Positions 1-12,300 of a stretch of DNA of 64,000 nt are shown piece after piece. Position 1 is the stretch's first letter. Each line of letters begins with the position of its first letter. Source of the DNA: Curvularia sp. ZM96 (Eukaryota > Ascomycota > Dothideomycetes > Pleosporales > Pleosporaceae); the NCBI GenBank assembly GCA_022457065.1, contig JAJGBQ010000001.1, positions 1-64,000 on the forward strand, in the 5' to 3' direction. Made by a program: the position numbers and the translations under genes. Below the pieces are notes generated by a model that was given only the letters and a program-made list of their open reading frames with translations, did no database searches and had not been told where the DNA came from.

Positions 1-65
1 GTACTTCGTTCAGTTACGTATTGCTAAGGTTAATTGCGTCCTGTTACGAGAACTCATCAGCACCT
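1..65 (+). other. Untrimmed nanopore adapter and native barcode (artefact)
   Basis: Bases 1-25 match, from memory, the Oxford Nanopore ligation adapter top strand. Bases 26-33 (AAGGTTAA) and 58-65 (CAGCACCT) are the fixed flanks of native barcodes. The 24 bases between them (34-57, starting TTGCGTCCTG) match native barcode 20. Telomere repeat begins immediately at base 66, so the read ran off the chromosome end into the library adapter and the adapter was kept in the assembly. This stretch is not part of the genome. Confidence 0.95.
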
Positions 66-184
66 CCCTAACCCTAACCCTAACCCTAACCCTAACCCTA
101 ACCCTAACCCTAACCCTAACCCTAACCCTAACCCTAACCCTAACCCTAACCCTAACCCTAACCCTAACCCTAACCCTAACCCTA
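66..184 (+). repeat. Telomere, about 20 copies of CCCTAA
   Basis: Perfect CCCTAA repeats run from 66 to about 184. The CCCTAA strand reading inward from the left end is the correct orientation for a left chromosome terminus with the TTAGGG repeat used by most filamentous ascomycetes. Open reading frames through it (Pro-Asn or Val-Arg dipeptides) are artefacts of the repeat. Confidence 0.97.
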
Positions 185-1690
185 GCGGTTCCGCGTTCAG
201 CTGCCTTGTTTGTCTCCGCCAGCGCTTTTGCTGGGGTATCCAGTCCGGGCAATGGGGGGCATATAACGCTCTTGCTGGGGTATCCAGTCCGGGTAACGCC
301 CTTCTCTCCTCCTTCACCCCCTCTCTGCTTACGTAATCTCCCCTCTCTCCAAACACCGTGACCCTGACCCTCGCCCAAATCCAGCTCCCTAACCCTCGCC
401 CTAACCTACTTCTGCTTCTCTCCTCTCTCCCTACCTGCGGGAACCCTAACCCTGTCTTGACTCTGTTAACCTATAAACTAAACACAAAGTAGTTCGCGCC
501 CGGGTTTTGCTGTCTAGTCTATCTTCTATAACTCGTTCTGGCCGCGGCTAGCCCTTACGGGTAACTAGTTTCTCTCTTCTTTTTCTCTGTATCTATTTAT
601 CTCTTCTCTACTTATATCATCTCTCCCCTCTCCGCATATACTATAACCTTAACCCTCTCTCTCTATCTTCTTCTATTACGCCCTATATTCTATCTAAACT
701 CCTCCTCTATATACCCCCCTATTACCCTCCGCCTTCTACCTAACTTCTCTTCTTTCCCGTATTATTAAGCCTCTTAGCCCTTAGCGAATCTCCCTCTCTC
801 TTTTTCTCTTTCTCTTCTACTTTGTAGTACCTAAGTAATTAGCGTTTAGTCTTTACGTCTATCTACTTCTCTTCTATCTTGTGACACTAACGCCTTAGCT
901 CCGCATATCTCTCTCTTCTTCTACTCTCTATAGCCTATTAACTCTAAATCTTAAGTACAACTGAAATCTCTACTACTATTGCCTTCGTGAAAACCAGCCC
1001 TCTACCTCAGCCCTATGCCGCTTTCCTAGCTACCCTGCATATCTATCGTCTCCCTCGCCCTCACACCCTGTCTTAAATCTAGCTCTCTAACTCTCTTTTT
1101 CTATCTTCTTCTATTACGCTCCGCCTTCTATCTAGTTTTTCTTTTACTTTATAATTATAAAGCGCTTAGCCCTTAGCAGTCATGTCTTTCTTCTATATAC
1201 TTTTCTTTCCTCTACTATCTCCTCTTCTTTCTTTTAATACTCTATCTCTAACTCTATTATATATTCTACGCCCTCCGCTATGCTTTATCTTCTCTCTACT
1301 TCTTCTTTCTGTTTCTACTCTCTACTACTTAGTCAACTTCTGACTTCCCAGCCCGCGCCCCTCCAAGTTAGCTCCCCTCTCTCTAACTCTCTCTTATATC
1401 TAGCTACATATACAGCAATTCGTCTTTAGCCTTAACTACAAGTCTCTATAACTAGCTAACAATACTACTATTATTACTCTACAATACGTTACTATTCTAT
1501 GTAAATTGCATATAACGATTTATATTCATCTTCTATAATTTACTATTATTTTATACAAATAATCTATAAAATTAGTAAACTTTAGTTATAAACCACTTTT
1601 AGTAGCTTATAGTTTTTTCTTTCTTTCCTTAAATAATTCCCTCGCTACTCTTCTATGCGAATACACTCGTCTACCCGCCGAATAACCTAG
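185..1690. repeat. Pyrimidine-rich subtelomeric block of helicase module 1
   Basis: There is no gene. The plus strand is strongly C/T-rich. A 25-30-base unit containing TTGCTGGGGTATCCAGTCCG occurs twice at about 226-253 and 270-297. One copy of the 45-base GGGCCCGGGTTTTGC-type motif seen repeatedly at 7.8-8.7 kb lies at about 475-515. One diverged copy of the 40-base unit that is tandem at 7.2 kb lies near 880-915. The segment at 930-1060 resembles 7418-7490 and 9080-9200, so this block is the first of three related modules. Confidence 0.75.
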
Positions 1691-1896
1691 CTTAACTTGT
1701 TCCCTTCAATCCCTCCCCAACGCTTCTTCTCACTCCCCCACCGCGCCCACCCCTTCAACACCCCCCCAACCTCCTCTTCGTCTATCCAAAACCCTAGCCC
1801 ACCATCCTCCTCAATCGCCTACTCCATTACTTCGTGCACCGCTAACCCTACCTTCATTAACCCGATAATCAATACCTTGCCTAGTACCCCGTCATA

Positions 1897-4800
1897 CTAA
1901 CACCCCACCTCTCTCTGCTTTCGATATCCCCCATCCTGCATGTCAAACGCAAAGCTCTCACACACCGCCTGCGGCAGCCAGCACCCGTAGCAGCACGAAT
2001 ACGGCACAATCTGCCAGTTGTCCTGCAGCATCTTGAGTCCCTTTAGCCCCTCCTGACCCTCCTCGTCCTCACACTCCTCCCACGCATGCCCTCGCCCATC
2101 TCTTCCGCTCGCTACACACCACTGACACCCCGACCGCCACTTCTCCATTACCCCCACCAGCTCCTCCACCTCCATCGCATCTCGACACTGCCGCTCCGCT
2201 TCTGCCATCCCTACCCACTACCGCTGCCGTTCCTGCTGCTCAAACGTCAACCGCAAACCCATCTCTTTCTCCTCTTCTTCGTCTTTATCGACTCCCTCTT
2301 CTCCTACTCCCTCTTCTTCCTCTTCCTCTTCATCACTACTCTCCCACCAGCACCGCTGACATGCTACCTCGTCCTCCTCGCACATCCCCCGCTCTACTCC
2401 ATCCATTGCCCAGTCAAGTACCGCCCGCATGCACCCCTTGCCCTCCACAAATAACTACATATCCTCCTCTACCTCTCCCCCTTCTGCCCTTATAAACTCT
2501 TTCTTTCCCCACCTCATCCGATATCCCCGCATAATAATCGCCTCGCTCTTTCCCCTATCCCATCTAGCCCGCCCACTCTCCTGTGCATACTACCGCATCT
2601 ACTGCACCCCTCCCACATGTACCACCGCCCAGATCGTTAGTGCGTCCACACCCAATCCTAATGCATTCGTTGCTATAAACACCTGCCGCTGCCCACTCGT
2701 CAACTCCCTCACAATCTTCTTCTTCTCCTCTACTGTCCCTACCGCCCGGTAGTAACACGCCGCCCCCAGCACCTTACCCATCTGTTTTGTCCGTGCGATC
2801 GTCCCACAGTACACAACCACCTACCCTGGTAGCAGGTATCTCTTCTTCAGCTTCTCCACTAATCCTACCACCGCCTTCCCCTCGTCCTCCACATTATACT
2901 CGTGCACCGCATACCAGATATTCTTGCGCGTTGTCCGCCCCCAGAACCAGTAACACTTGCTCTTCTCCGGCAGCCCCATCACATCCAAAAACTGCTTCTC
3001 CTCCTTCGGCCTCAGCGTCGCTGTCAAGTATACAATCTGCGTCTCCACCCAGAGCAGCTATCGCAGTCCTAGCAGCCGGCTGCAGAATCCCTTGAGCGAG
3101 TCTAGTATCGAGTGACATTCGTCAACCACAATCCAATCCAGCCGCCCCATTAACCGCTCCCAGTTAATATAATGCCCAAACGCCTCTCCTACAGCCGCTT
3201 CAGGCGTCACAAACATAATCTACACACTCCTATACAGACGCCGGCTATCCCACTCCCCACTAACAATCCCCAGCTCGTCACACCGTGCCTTCATATCAAA
3301 CCGCAGTGCCACTAACGGCACCACCACAACCGTCACCCCTAATAACACGGATGCCGGGAGCATAAACAGCACGCTCTTACCAGCGCCTATTCCCATAATC
3401 ACCACCACGGGACTCTCGTACCGCATAATCGCCTGTATCGCTGGCCGCTGTACACTGCGAAATGTAGCACTAGGCCCTAGCAGCCGCTAGAGCTCGCTAT
3501 CAATGTCCACCAGCCGCATCATCTTCCACCGCCAGTACTCCTCCTCGACTGCTTCCCTGCATGCCTTGACAGCCAACCGACCCTGCCGTACCTTCTTCTC
3601 TTTTGCCAATAGGAGCTCTAAAAACGTATGCCACTCACAGCTAGCTACTCGGAACGCAAACCGCTTTGACTCTACACTAAATATAGCCTCATATAGCGAC
3701 CGTCCGTAGATCGCACTAGCAACATTGCTACTGTGTCCAGTCTGCAAGTCAAACGCTTCGTCCTCTTCTTCGGACGCATCGTCTTCGTTGGCAGTCATAT
3801 ATGCCTTGCGTGCCTTAGGATTGTGGATATACCGACGCCAGATCGCCTTAGATGCATGCCGCCACCTAATTACATTAAGCCTGACGCTCATGTACTGCAG
3901 CGACGCCTTTTGCATCTCTAGCTTAAGTCGGTTGGTGTTCCACTGCTCTACAGCGGGCGGTCTGTCCGTACGTATCCTGCCCTCCTCTGCCTCCTCTCTC
4001 TCTACTTCGTCTCCCTCTGCTTCCTCTTCACCCCCCTCTTCCCTCTCCTCGCAGCCATCCCTCCACGGCACAGTCCTGACCCGGCTCCCCTTGCCTACTC
4101 CTCTTGTGCTTTTCTGCGGGTTCATACTGCGCTTGCGTTTGCGTGTGGGTTCTTGCCACCGCTGCTCGGGCTGTGGCTCCCACATATACCCGCTCTCCTC
4201 CTCCACCTCTCCCCACGCCGCCACTACCAACCGCTGCCAAAATGGACGCGCAAACCACAAGTAAAACAGCACTAGCTCACCCACTTCGCGTGGGACGTAG
4301 CGATGGATTACTTTGCTATGCCCACTCTGCGTAATATTTTTGTAATATGTAGTGACAAAAACAAGTGCGCCATCTTCGATAAAAATGCCGCGACTGTTCC
4401 CCTATACATCATTTCGAAAACGGATTGTCAGTAACTCACTACCACGTGGCGGCGCACCTCCAGTCATATGCACAAGTACTGCAAGTGCGTGGCGGGCTTC
4501 TCGCACTGCTCTGCCGTATGCCTAGATACGCGCCTTCACCCACACTAGCCCACCACCCTCTGCTATAGCCACGCGCGACGCCGCAGCATCAGCAAACGCG
4601 TACCGCAATGTCTTCTCCTGCTAGATACGCTTAATTAGCCAGCGCTTAGGGTCCCCTACACTAGTAGCCTGGTGGTTGCGTGGGTCTTCCATAAAACTCC
4701 AACCTACCTGCTGCGCAGCAGCATTATCCACCAGCTTGTCCCAATAGATAGCGGGACATGGCGTCGTCCCTAGCATTACCTCGCCCTCGGCGTCTAACTG

Positions 4801-6468
4801 CAATAGTAGCAGTTGTTTCAGCATGTCCTGTCGCGTGCTAGCAATCATGCCGTGCACTATAATCCGTAGCTGCGCCATGCTGAACTAGATCTGCCCATAC
4901 AACAACGTGTCGCCCACCCAGTCTACCACGCCCTCAGCATTCGTCGTGTAGCGGATCTTAAAGCCAAATGCGCGCAGCCGCAAAATGGCGTCCATGGGCG
5001 TCGGCCGGCCGTTGTAGTCGGTCAGTGCCATAAACCGGTGGCACATGTCCTGCACCAGCTCAAAATGCGTACTAGCTATAGTGCTGGCGGTCTCTTCACT
5101 GTACCCCCCAGCCACTAGCTTGTCAATCTGCGCACTACGCTCCTTATGTGCTTAGTATAGCACTAGCATGCGCGATATGCTGACCATGGCTGACTGCTTG
5201 GGTGTATACGTGAGTAGATCTAGCCACGCCCGGTCGGCGCTGACGCCCAGCACAGCCATGCCACTGATCAAGCCGCTCTCATACTCGCTGCTAGCTAGCA
5301 TGTAATCTAGCAGCGCAAGCATAAATGCGAGCACTTGATCTTGCAACGCCTGGGCGTCCTCTCCGTCCAGTCGCTCTTCCTCACTTTCGCTATCGCTCTC
5401 TAAGCCAGCTTCTTCTTCTACTTCTGTTGCTACTTCTTCTTCTAGGTCGTACCCCGTAATCTCCTTCATCTCCTCCAAGCATGCCTTCTGCTCGCTCGTC
5501 AAGCGGTATAGGGGGCGTCTGCCCTGCACTTCATCGCGCGAATCTGGCTAGACTACCAGCAGCTCGTATGTCCGCCAGACATACGCAATCACCTAAAGCC
5601 ACACCAGACGGTATTTCTTCATAGTAAGCTCTGTCTAGCTCGCGTTAAACGGCTTTTCGTTGGTGGTAGTCCCATACTCGCGCCGGTTAATGTGCATCAT
5701 AGCGGGCATGCCTACTACGCTGGAGTGAGAAGCCTGCTACGCCCTCCAGATCACCATCTCGGCGGCCCAGCACACGTCACGCAGTGCCCGCTCTCAGTAG
5801 CTAGGTATCTGTGCCATGTCCAGTAGCCATAGTCGGTCCAGTCCCTTCAAGTGCCGTTTCCAGCCTGCCCGGTTCAGCCATGTCTAGTATCCCCACCGAC
5901 TGCTGTCCTCTTCAATAACGTTGCTAGGGTTTCTGCTCTCTATCACGCTGTCAATCTGTGCTGCTGTTTTAGCGAATACGCGCCTTAGCTGCTTTTCCTC
6001 GTCGTCGCTATTTTCTAGCTCAGCGGGCGCAGCGCCCTGGACCTCAAACAGTCGACCTAGCGTGCTGGTGTTGTGAAACTTCTGGCACATAACCCTACCT
6101 GTCCACCTCTGCTGTGTAGCTAGGCGACCGACTCTGCGTGTATGGCTTTGCGTCCAGCTGTGGTGAATCCGGCCATGCTCCTACATCTTCTTCACATAGC
6201 GATAAATATAGCCACATTCTATGCACTTTAATCCATCCTCGTATACTAGTAAGTGGGGTAGTGGTGCAGTGTCGGGACGGGGAAACACGACCTGGTCTGC
6301 ATCGCTAGCCCAGTTCTGTAGTAATGCATCTGTATCTATAGCTTGGATGATATCCTGCCGGATTCTAGGATACAAGTCCTGGTGTTTAGTGTCCAAGTAG
6401 GTGCGCAGCTGCGACTTAATAATGCCTTGGTGGTGACGCTTGCATATAGCAATGCGATGCGTGGGCAA
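1897..6468 (-). pseudogene. Telomere-linked RecQ-like helicase, copy 1, broken by stops
   Basis: Fragments on the minus strand all lie in one frame from 6468 down to 1897 (about 1,520 codons), separated only by stop codons, mostly TAG, with no frameshift needed. The N-terminal part (6468-6181) has the paired Cys/His segments of the DUF3505-type domain found in fungal subtelomeric helicases (ICKRHHQG, and CIECGY further on). The helicase part keeps a diverged Walker A (GIGAGKS, about 3375), a motif III-like LTATLRP (about 3020) and a motif V-like ALGLGVD (about 2660). The C-terminal part (2208-1897) is Cys/His-rich. The family is known from chromosome ends of several fungi. The CAG-to-TAG pattern fits RIP. 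It is non-functional as read. Confidence 0.88.
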
Positions 6469-6599
6469 GTAATTAAAAATATCTTAAAATGCTTCCATTT
6501 AATAATCATGTGGGATCTATATCTTGTTGTGTTTGTTGTAGTTATTTAATTCTATAGGTGTTTATTTGCTTATTGTTGTGGCGCTGATAGCTACCTAGC

Positions 6600-6730
6600 A
6601 ATCCGACGTTGACCCGGTCCACCCGGAAACCCTTCTTGCTAGGGTTGGGGTTAACTTCTGAGCGTAACCCTACCCTAACCCTACCCTAGGGTTAACTTGG
6701 GGTTAAGCCCTAAGCGTAACCCTATCTAAG
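6600..6730. repeat. Degenerate telomere repeats at module 1/2 junction
   Basis: Between about 6640 and 6725 the sequence alternates TTGGGGTTAA, CCCTAACCCTACCCTA and AGGGTTAAC blocks, so telomere-like repeats occur in both orientations. Just before it, 6570-6615 resembles 13625-13660, which sits in the same place upstream of helicase copy 2. It looks like a scar of an older chromosome end or of recombination between modules. Confidence 0.75.
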
Positions 6731-6881
6731 CACGGGCTATACCTACGAACACCAACTCTCTACTACATTTCACTCTATAACTCACGCTATACTTATCGCA
6801 TTACTATAAAAAGTAGTTCGTCAAATGCGCCCAAGTTTTCTGTATCTTAGATAGAAGTTGTATCTATTTTAGATGCTGTTC

Positions 6882-6977
6882 GGACCTTAGTTCCATGTCC
6901 TCTCCAAATCCACGGAACTAAGGTCGGGAAATTCAGCAACCCCTAACGGAACTAAGGTCATTCCGACCTTAGTTCTG
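6882..6977. repeat. Cluster of 12-base inverted repeats (foldback)
   Basis: The 12-mer GGAACTAAGGTC occurs at about 6914 and 6948. Its reverse complement occurs at about 6883 and, with one change, at about 6965. The last two copies are 5 bases apart and would form a near-perfect hairpin. The structure has the look of a small foldback element or remnant. No coding capacity is seen. Confidence 0.6.
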
Positions 6978-7188
6978 TCGAGGATTGAGGATAGTCCGAG
7001 CCCCTCCAAGTCAGCTCTCTTACTATCTCTAAATATTAGCCCCCTAACTCTCTATCTACCTTCTTCTATTACGCTCTATATTTTGCCCAAGTCTTTCTCT
7101 ATATACGCTTCTATTACGCTCCGCGTTCTGCCCAAGTCTATACTTAAAACCTCTTCTCTCTCTAATCTCTCTATATCTCTCTACTCTT

Positions 7189-7388
7189 GTGACACCGACG
7201 GCTTAGCTCCGCATATCTCTCTACTTCTGTGACACCGACGGCTTAGCTCCGCATATCTCTCTACTTCTGTGACACCGACGGCTTAGCTCCGCATATCTCT
7301 CTACTTCTATAACACCGACGGCTTAGCTCCGCATATCTCTCTACTTCTATGACACTAACGGCTTAGCTCCGCATATATCTCTCTATCT
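7189..7388 (+). repeat. Five tandem copies of a 40-base subtelomeric unit
   Basis: Five successive 40-base units begin near 7189, 7229, 7269, 7309 and 7349, each with the core GACACCGACGGCTTAGCTCC. Units 4 and 5 carry G-to-A and C-to-T changes (GTG to ATA, CCGAC to CTAAC). A single diverged copy exists near 880-915 in module 1. Confidence 0.9.
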
Positions 7389-7399
7389 CTCTTCTTCCA

Positions 7400-9350
7400 C
7401 TCTCTATAGCTTATCTACCCTAAATCTTAAGTATTAGTTAAATCCCTACTACTATTGCATTCGTCAACACCTGCCCCCATACCTTACATCTATGCTATTT
7501 TTCTACCTTGTTTATACTATACTTACTGTTGCTACTACTGACCCTAGCTTCGCGCTTACATTCTATCTTGTGACACCTGACGGGTTCGGGCCAGGGTTTT
7601 CTCTCTCTTCTTTTTTATCTCCTCTTTCACTCCCTAGCTTACGTAATCACCTCGCTTCTTTTACTCGTTCTAACGGCGGCTCTATGCTTAAGCTTAAATA
7701 GGGCCTCTCTTGTACGCCTTAGTAGTCGCCTTCTCTCTCTATCTTCTACCTAAGTCTCCCTACTCCTCTAACACGGTAACCCTAACCCTGTCCTTACTTA
7801 GTCTATTGACAAAGTAAACACAAAGCGCTTTAGGCCTGCGTTTCGCTATCTTCTTTTCTTCTCTTCTCTTCTTCTACTACCTGTATCTCTCTTCTTACTT
7901 ACCCTCTACTTATATTATCCCCCCTATTCCTTAAACACGGTAACCCTAACCCTTCTATAAATCTAGCTCCCTAACCCTATCCTTACTTAATCTATCGACA
8001 AAGTAAACACAAAGCCATTCGCGCCCGGGTTTCGCCATCTTCTTTTCTTTTCTTACCTTCTTCTACTTTCTCTCCTATCTCTACCTCTATCTCTCTTCTT
8101 ACTTAGATAAGCCATCTTATCTTCTGTTACGCTCCGCGTTCTATATAAGTCCTCTCCTTATCCGCCTTACCTAACCCCTTAGCCTTTAGCCCATATCTCT
8201 CTCTCTTTCTTCTCTTCCTCTCCTACTCTATAACACCTAAGCGGTTAGCGGTTAGCGGTTACACCTTTCTTTTATTTGCTCTTCTTCTCTCCACTCTCTC
8301 TCTCCCTAAATACTATCTATCTAGCTCTATCTAAACTCCCGTCTAGCCATAAACTAAATATAAAGCGGTTCGGGCCCGGGTTTTGCTATCTTATTTCTCT
8401 TCTTAAACTTATTCCGCCCGCCCCTTCCCCTTCCCCCTAACTACCTATCTAACCTCTCTCCTCTCCTACTAAATCTAGCAACGCCAACTCTATCTTAACT
8501 TCGTCAACCCACAAACTAAACACAAAGCGGTTCGGGCCCGGGTTTTATTATTATATTTCTCTTCTACTACTTCTCTCCCTCCCCCTCTCTACTTATCTAC
8601 TCCCTCTTCTCTCTAAATACTATAACCCTAACCCTTACTTAAACCTAGCTCCCTAACCATGTCTTGACTCCGTTAACCTACAAACTAAACACAAAGCGGT
8701 TCGGGCCCGCGTTTTGCTATCTTATCTATCTTCTTGTACTCGTTCTAGCGACCGCTCTATTCTTACGGGTAACGGGTTCCCCCTAGTCTTACTAAATCTC
8801 TCTCTAAATACCACCTCCCTAACCTAGTCTCTATTCTCTCTATCTTACTTTTCCTACTCTTACTCTCTTCCCTTTCCTACTCTTACTCTCTTCCCCTTAA
8901 GTACGTAGTCTACTTCTGACTTTAAGTCCCGCGCCCCACTATGTCAGATTACTTATCTTGTCGCCTCTTTTACCCTCTACCTTCTATCAACGCCTCTCTC
9001 TTAGCTATTAACGGGTATATGTTTCTTTCTTTCTTTCTATGCTACCTAAGTCTACTTACTATTACTCTATAGCGCCATTACCCTCTACAAGCTTCAGCAC
9101 TAGTCGGATCCCTACCACCATTGCGTTCGTAAACACCTGCCCCCACACCTCTTCTCTACTCCTCCTACTAAGCCATGCTGCATATGCATCGTCTCCTATC
9201 TCTCCAAATCCTGCCTCTCGAATCGTCTAAATCCCAACCCGTGTCAACCGCGCTGCATATGCTAGCGGTATTACTACGTTCGGCCACTAACACCAATTCT
9301 CCATCCCCTCCCCTATTGCGCAGTACTTCTAACTTACCTAGCACCGCCGA
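7400..9350. repeat. Subtelomeric block of module 2 with a recurrent 45-base motif
   Basis: No gene is seen. A motif of about 45 bases (AAACACAAAGCGGTTCGGGC followed by CCGGGTTTTGCTATC) recurs near 7813, 8003, 8352, 8515 and 8684, at spacings of about 190, 350, 163 and 169 bases. Most copies follow short TAACCCTAACCC runs. The repeating unit is therefore about 165-190 bases and includes telomere-like hexamers. Single copies also lie near 478 and, RIP-mutated, near 14308. The block ends with the C-terminal tail of helicase copy 2. Confidence 0.75.
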
Positions 9351-9354
9351 CAGT

Positions 9355-12300
9355 TATTTTTAACGGTCCGATCTAAAATCTTCTTCCGGAACTTGTCAGC
9401 ATCCGCCCCGGACGCCCTCTCCCACGCCGAGCACCCCAGCACCTAGTGCTTCTTCCACTGCTCTTCCTCCTTTGTCACAAACTGCTACCCTACTACCCAG
9501 CAGATCGCACACCCACCCCGCAGCTCCGTAAACATTTCCTCTACTACCGCCCACTCTTGTGCCTAACGCTCGTGCTCCCTAAGCCACACGTCTTCTCCCT
9601 CCCCACACCGGTCACACCGCACCGCATCGATATCCCTACACCCTACCCCTTGCCCGTCTAAGTACGAGCTTATTAGCTCCCGACGGCACCCACTCCTAAT
9701 TAAAAACGTCCCCATTGCCTGCACGTCAATATCACCGCTCTCCTGCTCTATTCGCTTCTCCACCTCTCTATGTTCTACCACCACTACCACCTCAAACGCC
9801 TCTCCACCGCGCCCGCCACGCCCGCTCGCCTGCGCAAAGTCCGTCATGCTCCACGGCATCCCCACATGCAAGATGTACACAATCCCCGCGTAGTCCACTC
9901 CCGTCCCTAGTGCCGACGTAGCCACAATTAGCCCTCCTTGCTCTACCCACTCCTCTAGCCGCTCCCCTCGCTCCTCCACATCAGCGTGATAGTACCCACA
10001 GCCAATCTCCTCAGCCATTCGCTCACACTGCCCCTTACTGAGACAGTACACTACCCCTTTCTGCCTAGACTGCCGCAGCTTCTCCGCCCACCGCTTGCAC
10101 ACCACCAACGCTGTGTCTTCTAGTGCCTTGCGTTAACACCACGACACAAAGTATCGAGCGTTCGGCCGCGTTGTGCTTGCCCGGATATACGTCGCGTTAC
10201 GCACTAGCATACTTGCCTCTAGCTCCCCCTCCTGCACCGGCGGCAGCGTTACTATCAGCAATACCATCGGGCACCCAAGCAGCCGCAAGTTCTTCACCTT
10301 AAGCAGATTGTCCCGCCAGTGCCGTGCGGTAAACACCAAATGACACTCGTCCACTACTACCCGCTGCAGCAGTCCCTTGTCCTTCATTAGCCGAGCATAC
10401 CCTAAAAAGTTGCCGTTGCTAGTCGTGTCGCCTGCTACGTCTGCGCTGACCACTACCACCGACGCCGGGTTATTCTCGCCATGCTTCCACTCTATGCAGT
10501 CAACCCCACACCTACTAATCCGGCTTACCAAGTCCTCAATCAACGCTCGGTACGGCACCACGACTACTATCACTCCGTTCTCCTCTATGCATGCCGGCAG
10601 CGTAAATAGCAAGCTCTTGCCCCCTCCCGTCGGAAGCACTACCACTAGCGGCGTCTACTTGTCTAGCACTGCGTACAAAGCCCGTTCCTGTTCTATCGAA
10701 CGGAACCCAACCTCCTGCTTCCCCAGCACCTGCTGCAGTGCCCTCTGTACAGCGGTAGCTCGCGCGTCTTCTACCTGAACAGCCTTCTCTTTCGGCAGTA
10801 TCGGCAGCCCTGAGATACTCTCTCGCATCCGCCTTTTCCGCCGTACGCTACGCTCCTCGGCTGCTTCAGCCTGTCCATCTACGCCCAAAAAGCGGTGCCA
10901 AGCAGTACTTAGCGCCCGGAACGCGTCTATTGACCGCGTGCTAAGATGCTTGACAATATCAATCGAGACGCTGTAGTTGCCCACGCCCATGACAGTCGAT
11001 CGTGCGTTCTGCAGCTTAATCAAGTCCTCTTCATCCTCATCCACCTCCGCCTCATCAATCTCGCCAATCTCGTCCTAATACCCCTTGCCAAACGACTCCC
11101 CTACCATGACTCGCCCAATGCCAACAGCCGTATGACGGTAGTCTAGCGTGTGTAGCTCTACACCCAGCCGCTTGCCCGTCTCCCGCTTCAGCACCCTCGT
11201 CAGTCGATCGGTATTCCACGCCCCCTGCTCATTACTCCATACGTAGTCGTCCAAGCCACCCCCCAGAACGCTCACCACCAGAAACTCTCGGAACGGCTGC
11301 AAGTAGCTCAAGTACAGCGCCATAATCTGCCCCAGCCGCGGCGGAAAAAAGCGCGGCACCACCTTCAGCTTGTCCCATTAAGATTGTGACTTATAATAGC
11401 GCACGACAGTCATCACAGCACCATCCATAACAAAGACGTTGCGGTCCTACAGCAGCCCGTTGCGGTGCCGCATCGTCACAATCTCGGAGCCTCGCGCCGG
11501 CTGTCCAGACGTAATGTGCACACAGCCTAGCATTAGCTCTAAGAAGCGGTCTATCTGCCGCAGATACGCCCGCACCTTTTTACTTTTCCACCAGCCGTCA
11601 GAAGTCTGCAGCCGCATGCCGCCCGCTGTGCTCCGTGCTCTTGTCAGCATCCACGCCAGCCCATCTAACAGACGGTTGCCGGGAGTCGTGACAAACGACT
11701 TGCCCTAGGTTGTAAATATAATGTCGTCTTAAATCTTTACAAGATTAATAAAAAACCGTTTAGCAGTATTATCTACCCAGCATAGCTGCCAAAACTTGTC
11801 TTCTAGCTCAGCTTCCATGCTCTAAGCCATCTTACGGAAACGCTCAATTATAATCGGCCGGCCGCTAAGATAAAAGATCTTCTTGTCCGGCGACCAGTAC
11901 GCGTTGCTAGCATTGCCTTCATTTAGCGCTGCATGCTTGCCATACGCCAGTAGACTGATTATAGCACTCATCGGGCTGAACGAGCCGTCTGCCAGATACT
12001 TCTTGCGCATAGCTAAGAACTGCTCCATGTCCTCTTCGGTCTAATCCTCACGCTCAGCTGCGGGCAAGATCTTTTCCACTGCTAGTACACGCACGCAGTA
12101 GACCACGCCAGCAAGCATGTACGAGAAATTCTTTGCAGTACGCAAGCGGTTTGTCTGTGTATCTATACCCAGCACAGCCAGATACTGCACCAAACCACTT
12201 GAAAACTCATCGGTGCCATAGCCTGTGAGAAGAAACGAAGCTAGCGAGTTGAGTAGCGCGTTAGTCTGCGCAGCTGTATTGCCGTCGTCCAGCGAAAGCC

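Noticed and set aside
10..378. Open frames of Pro-Asn or Val-Arg dipeptides over the left end
   Set aside because: They are translations of the telomere hexamer repeat, with no coding evidence.
3503..4264. Plus-strand frames over the helicase copies
   Set aside because: They are antisense shadows of the minus-strand helicase frame, which carries the recognisable motifs.
7189..7388. CRISPR-like array
   Set aside because: The units are contiguous tandem repeats without unique spacers, in a eukaryotic subtelomere.
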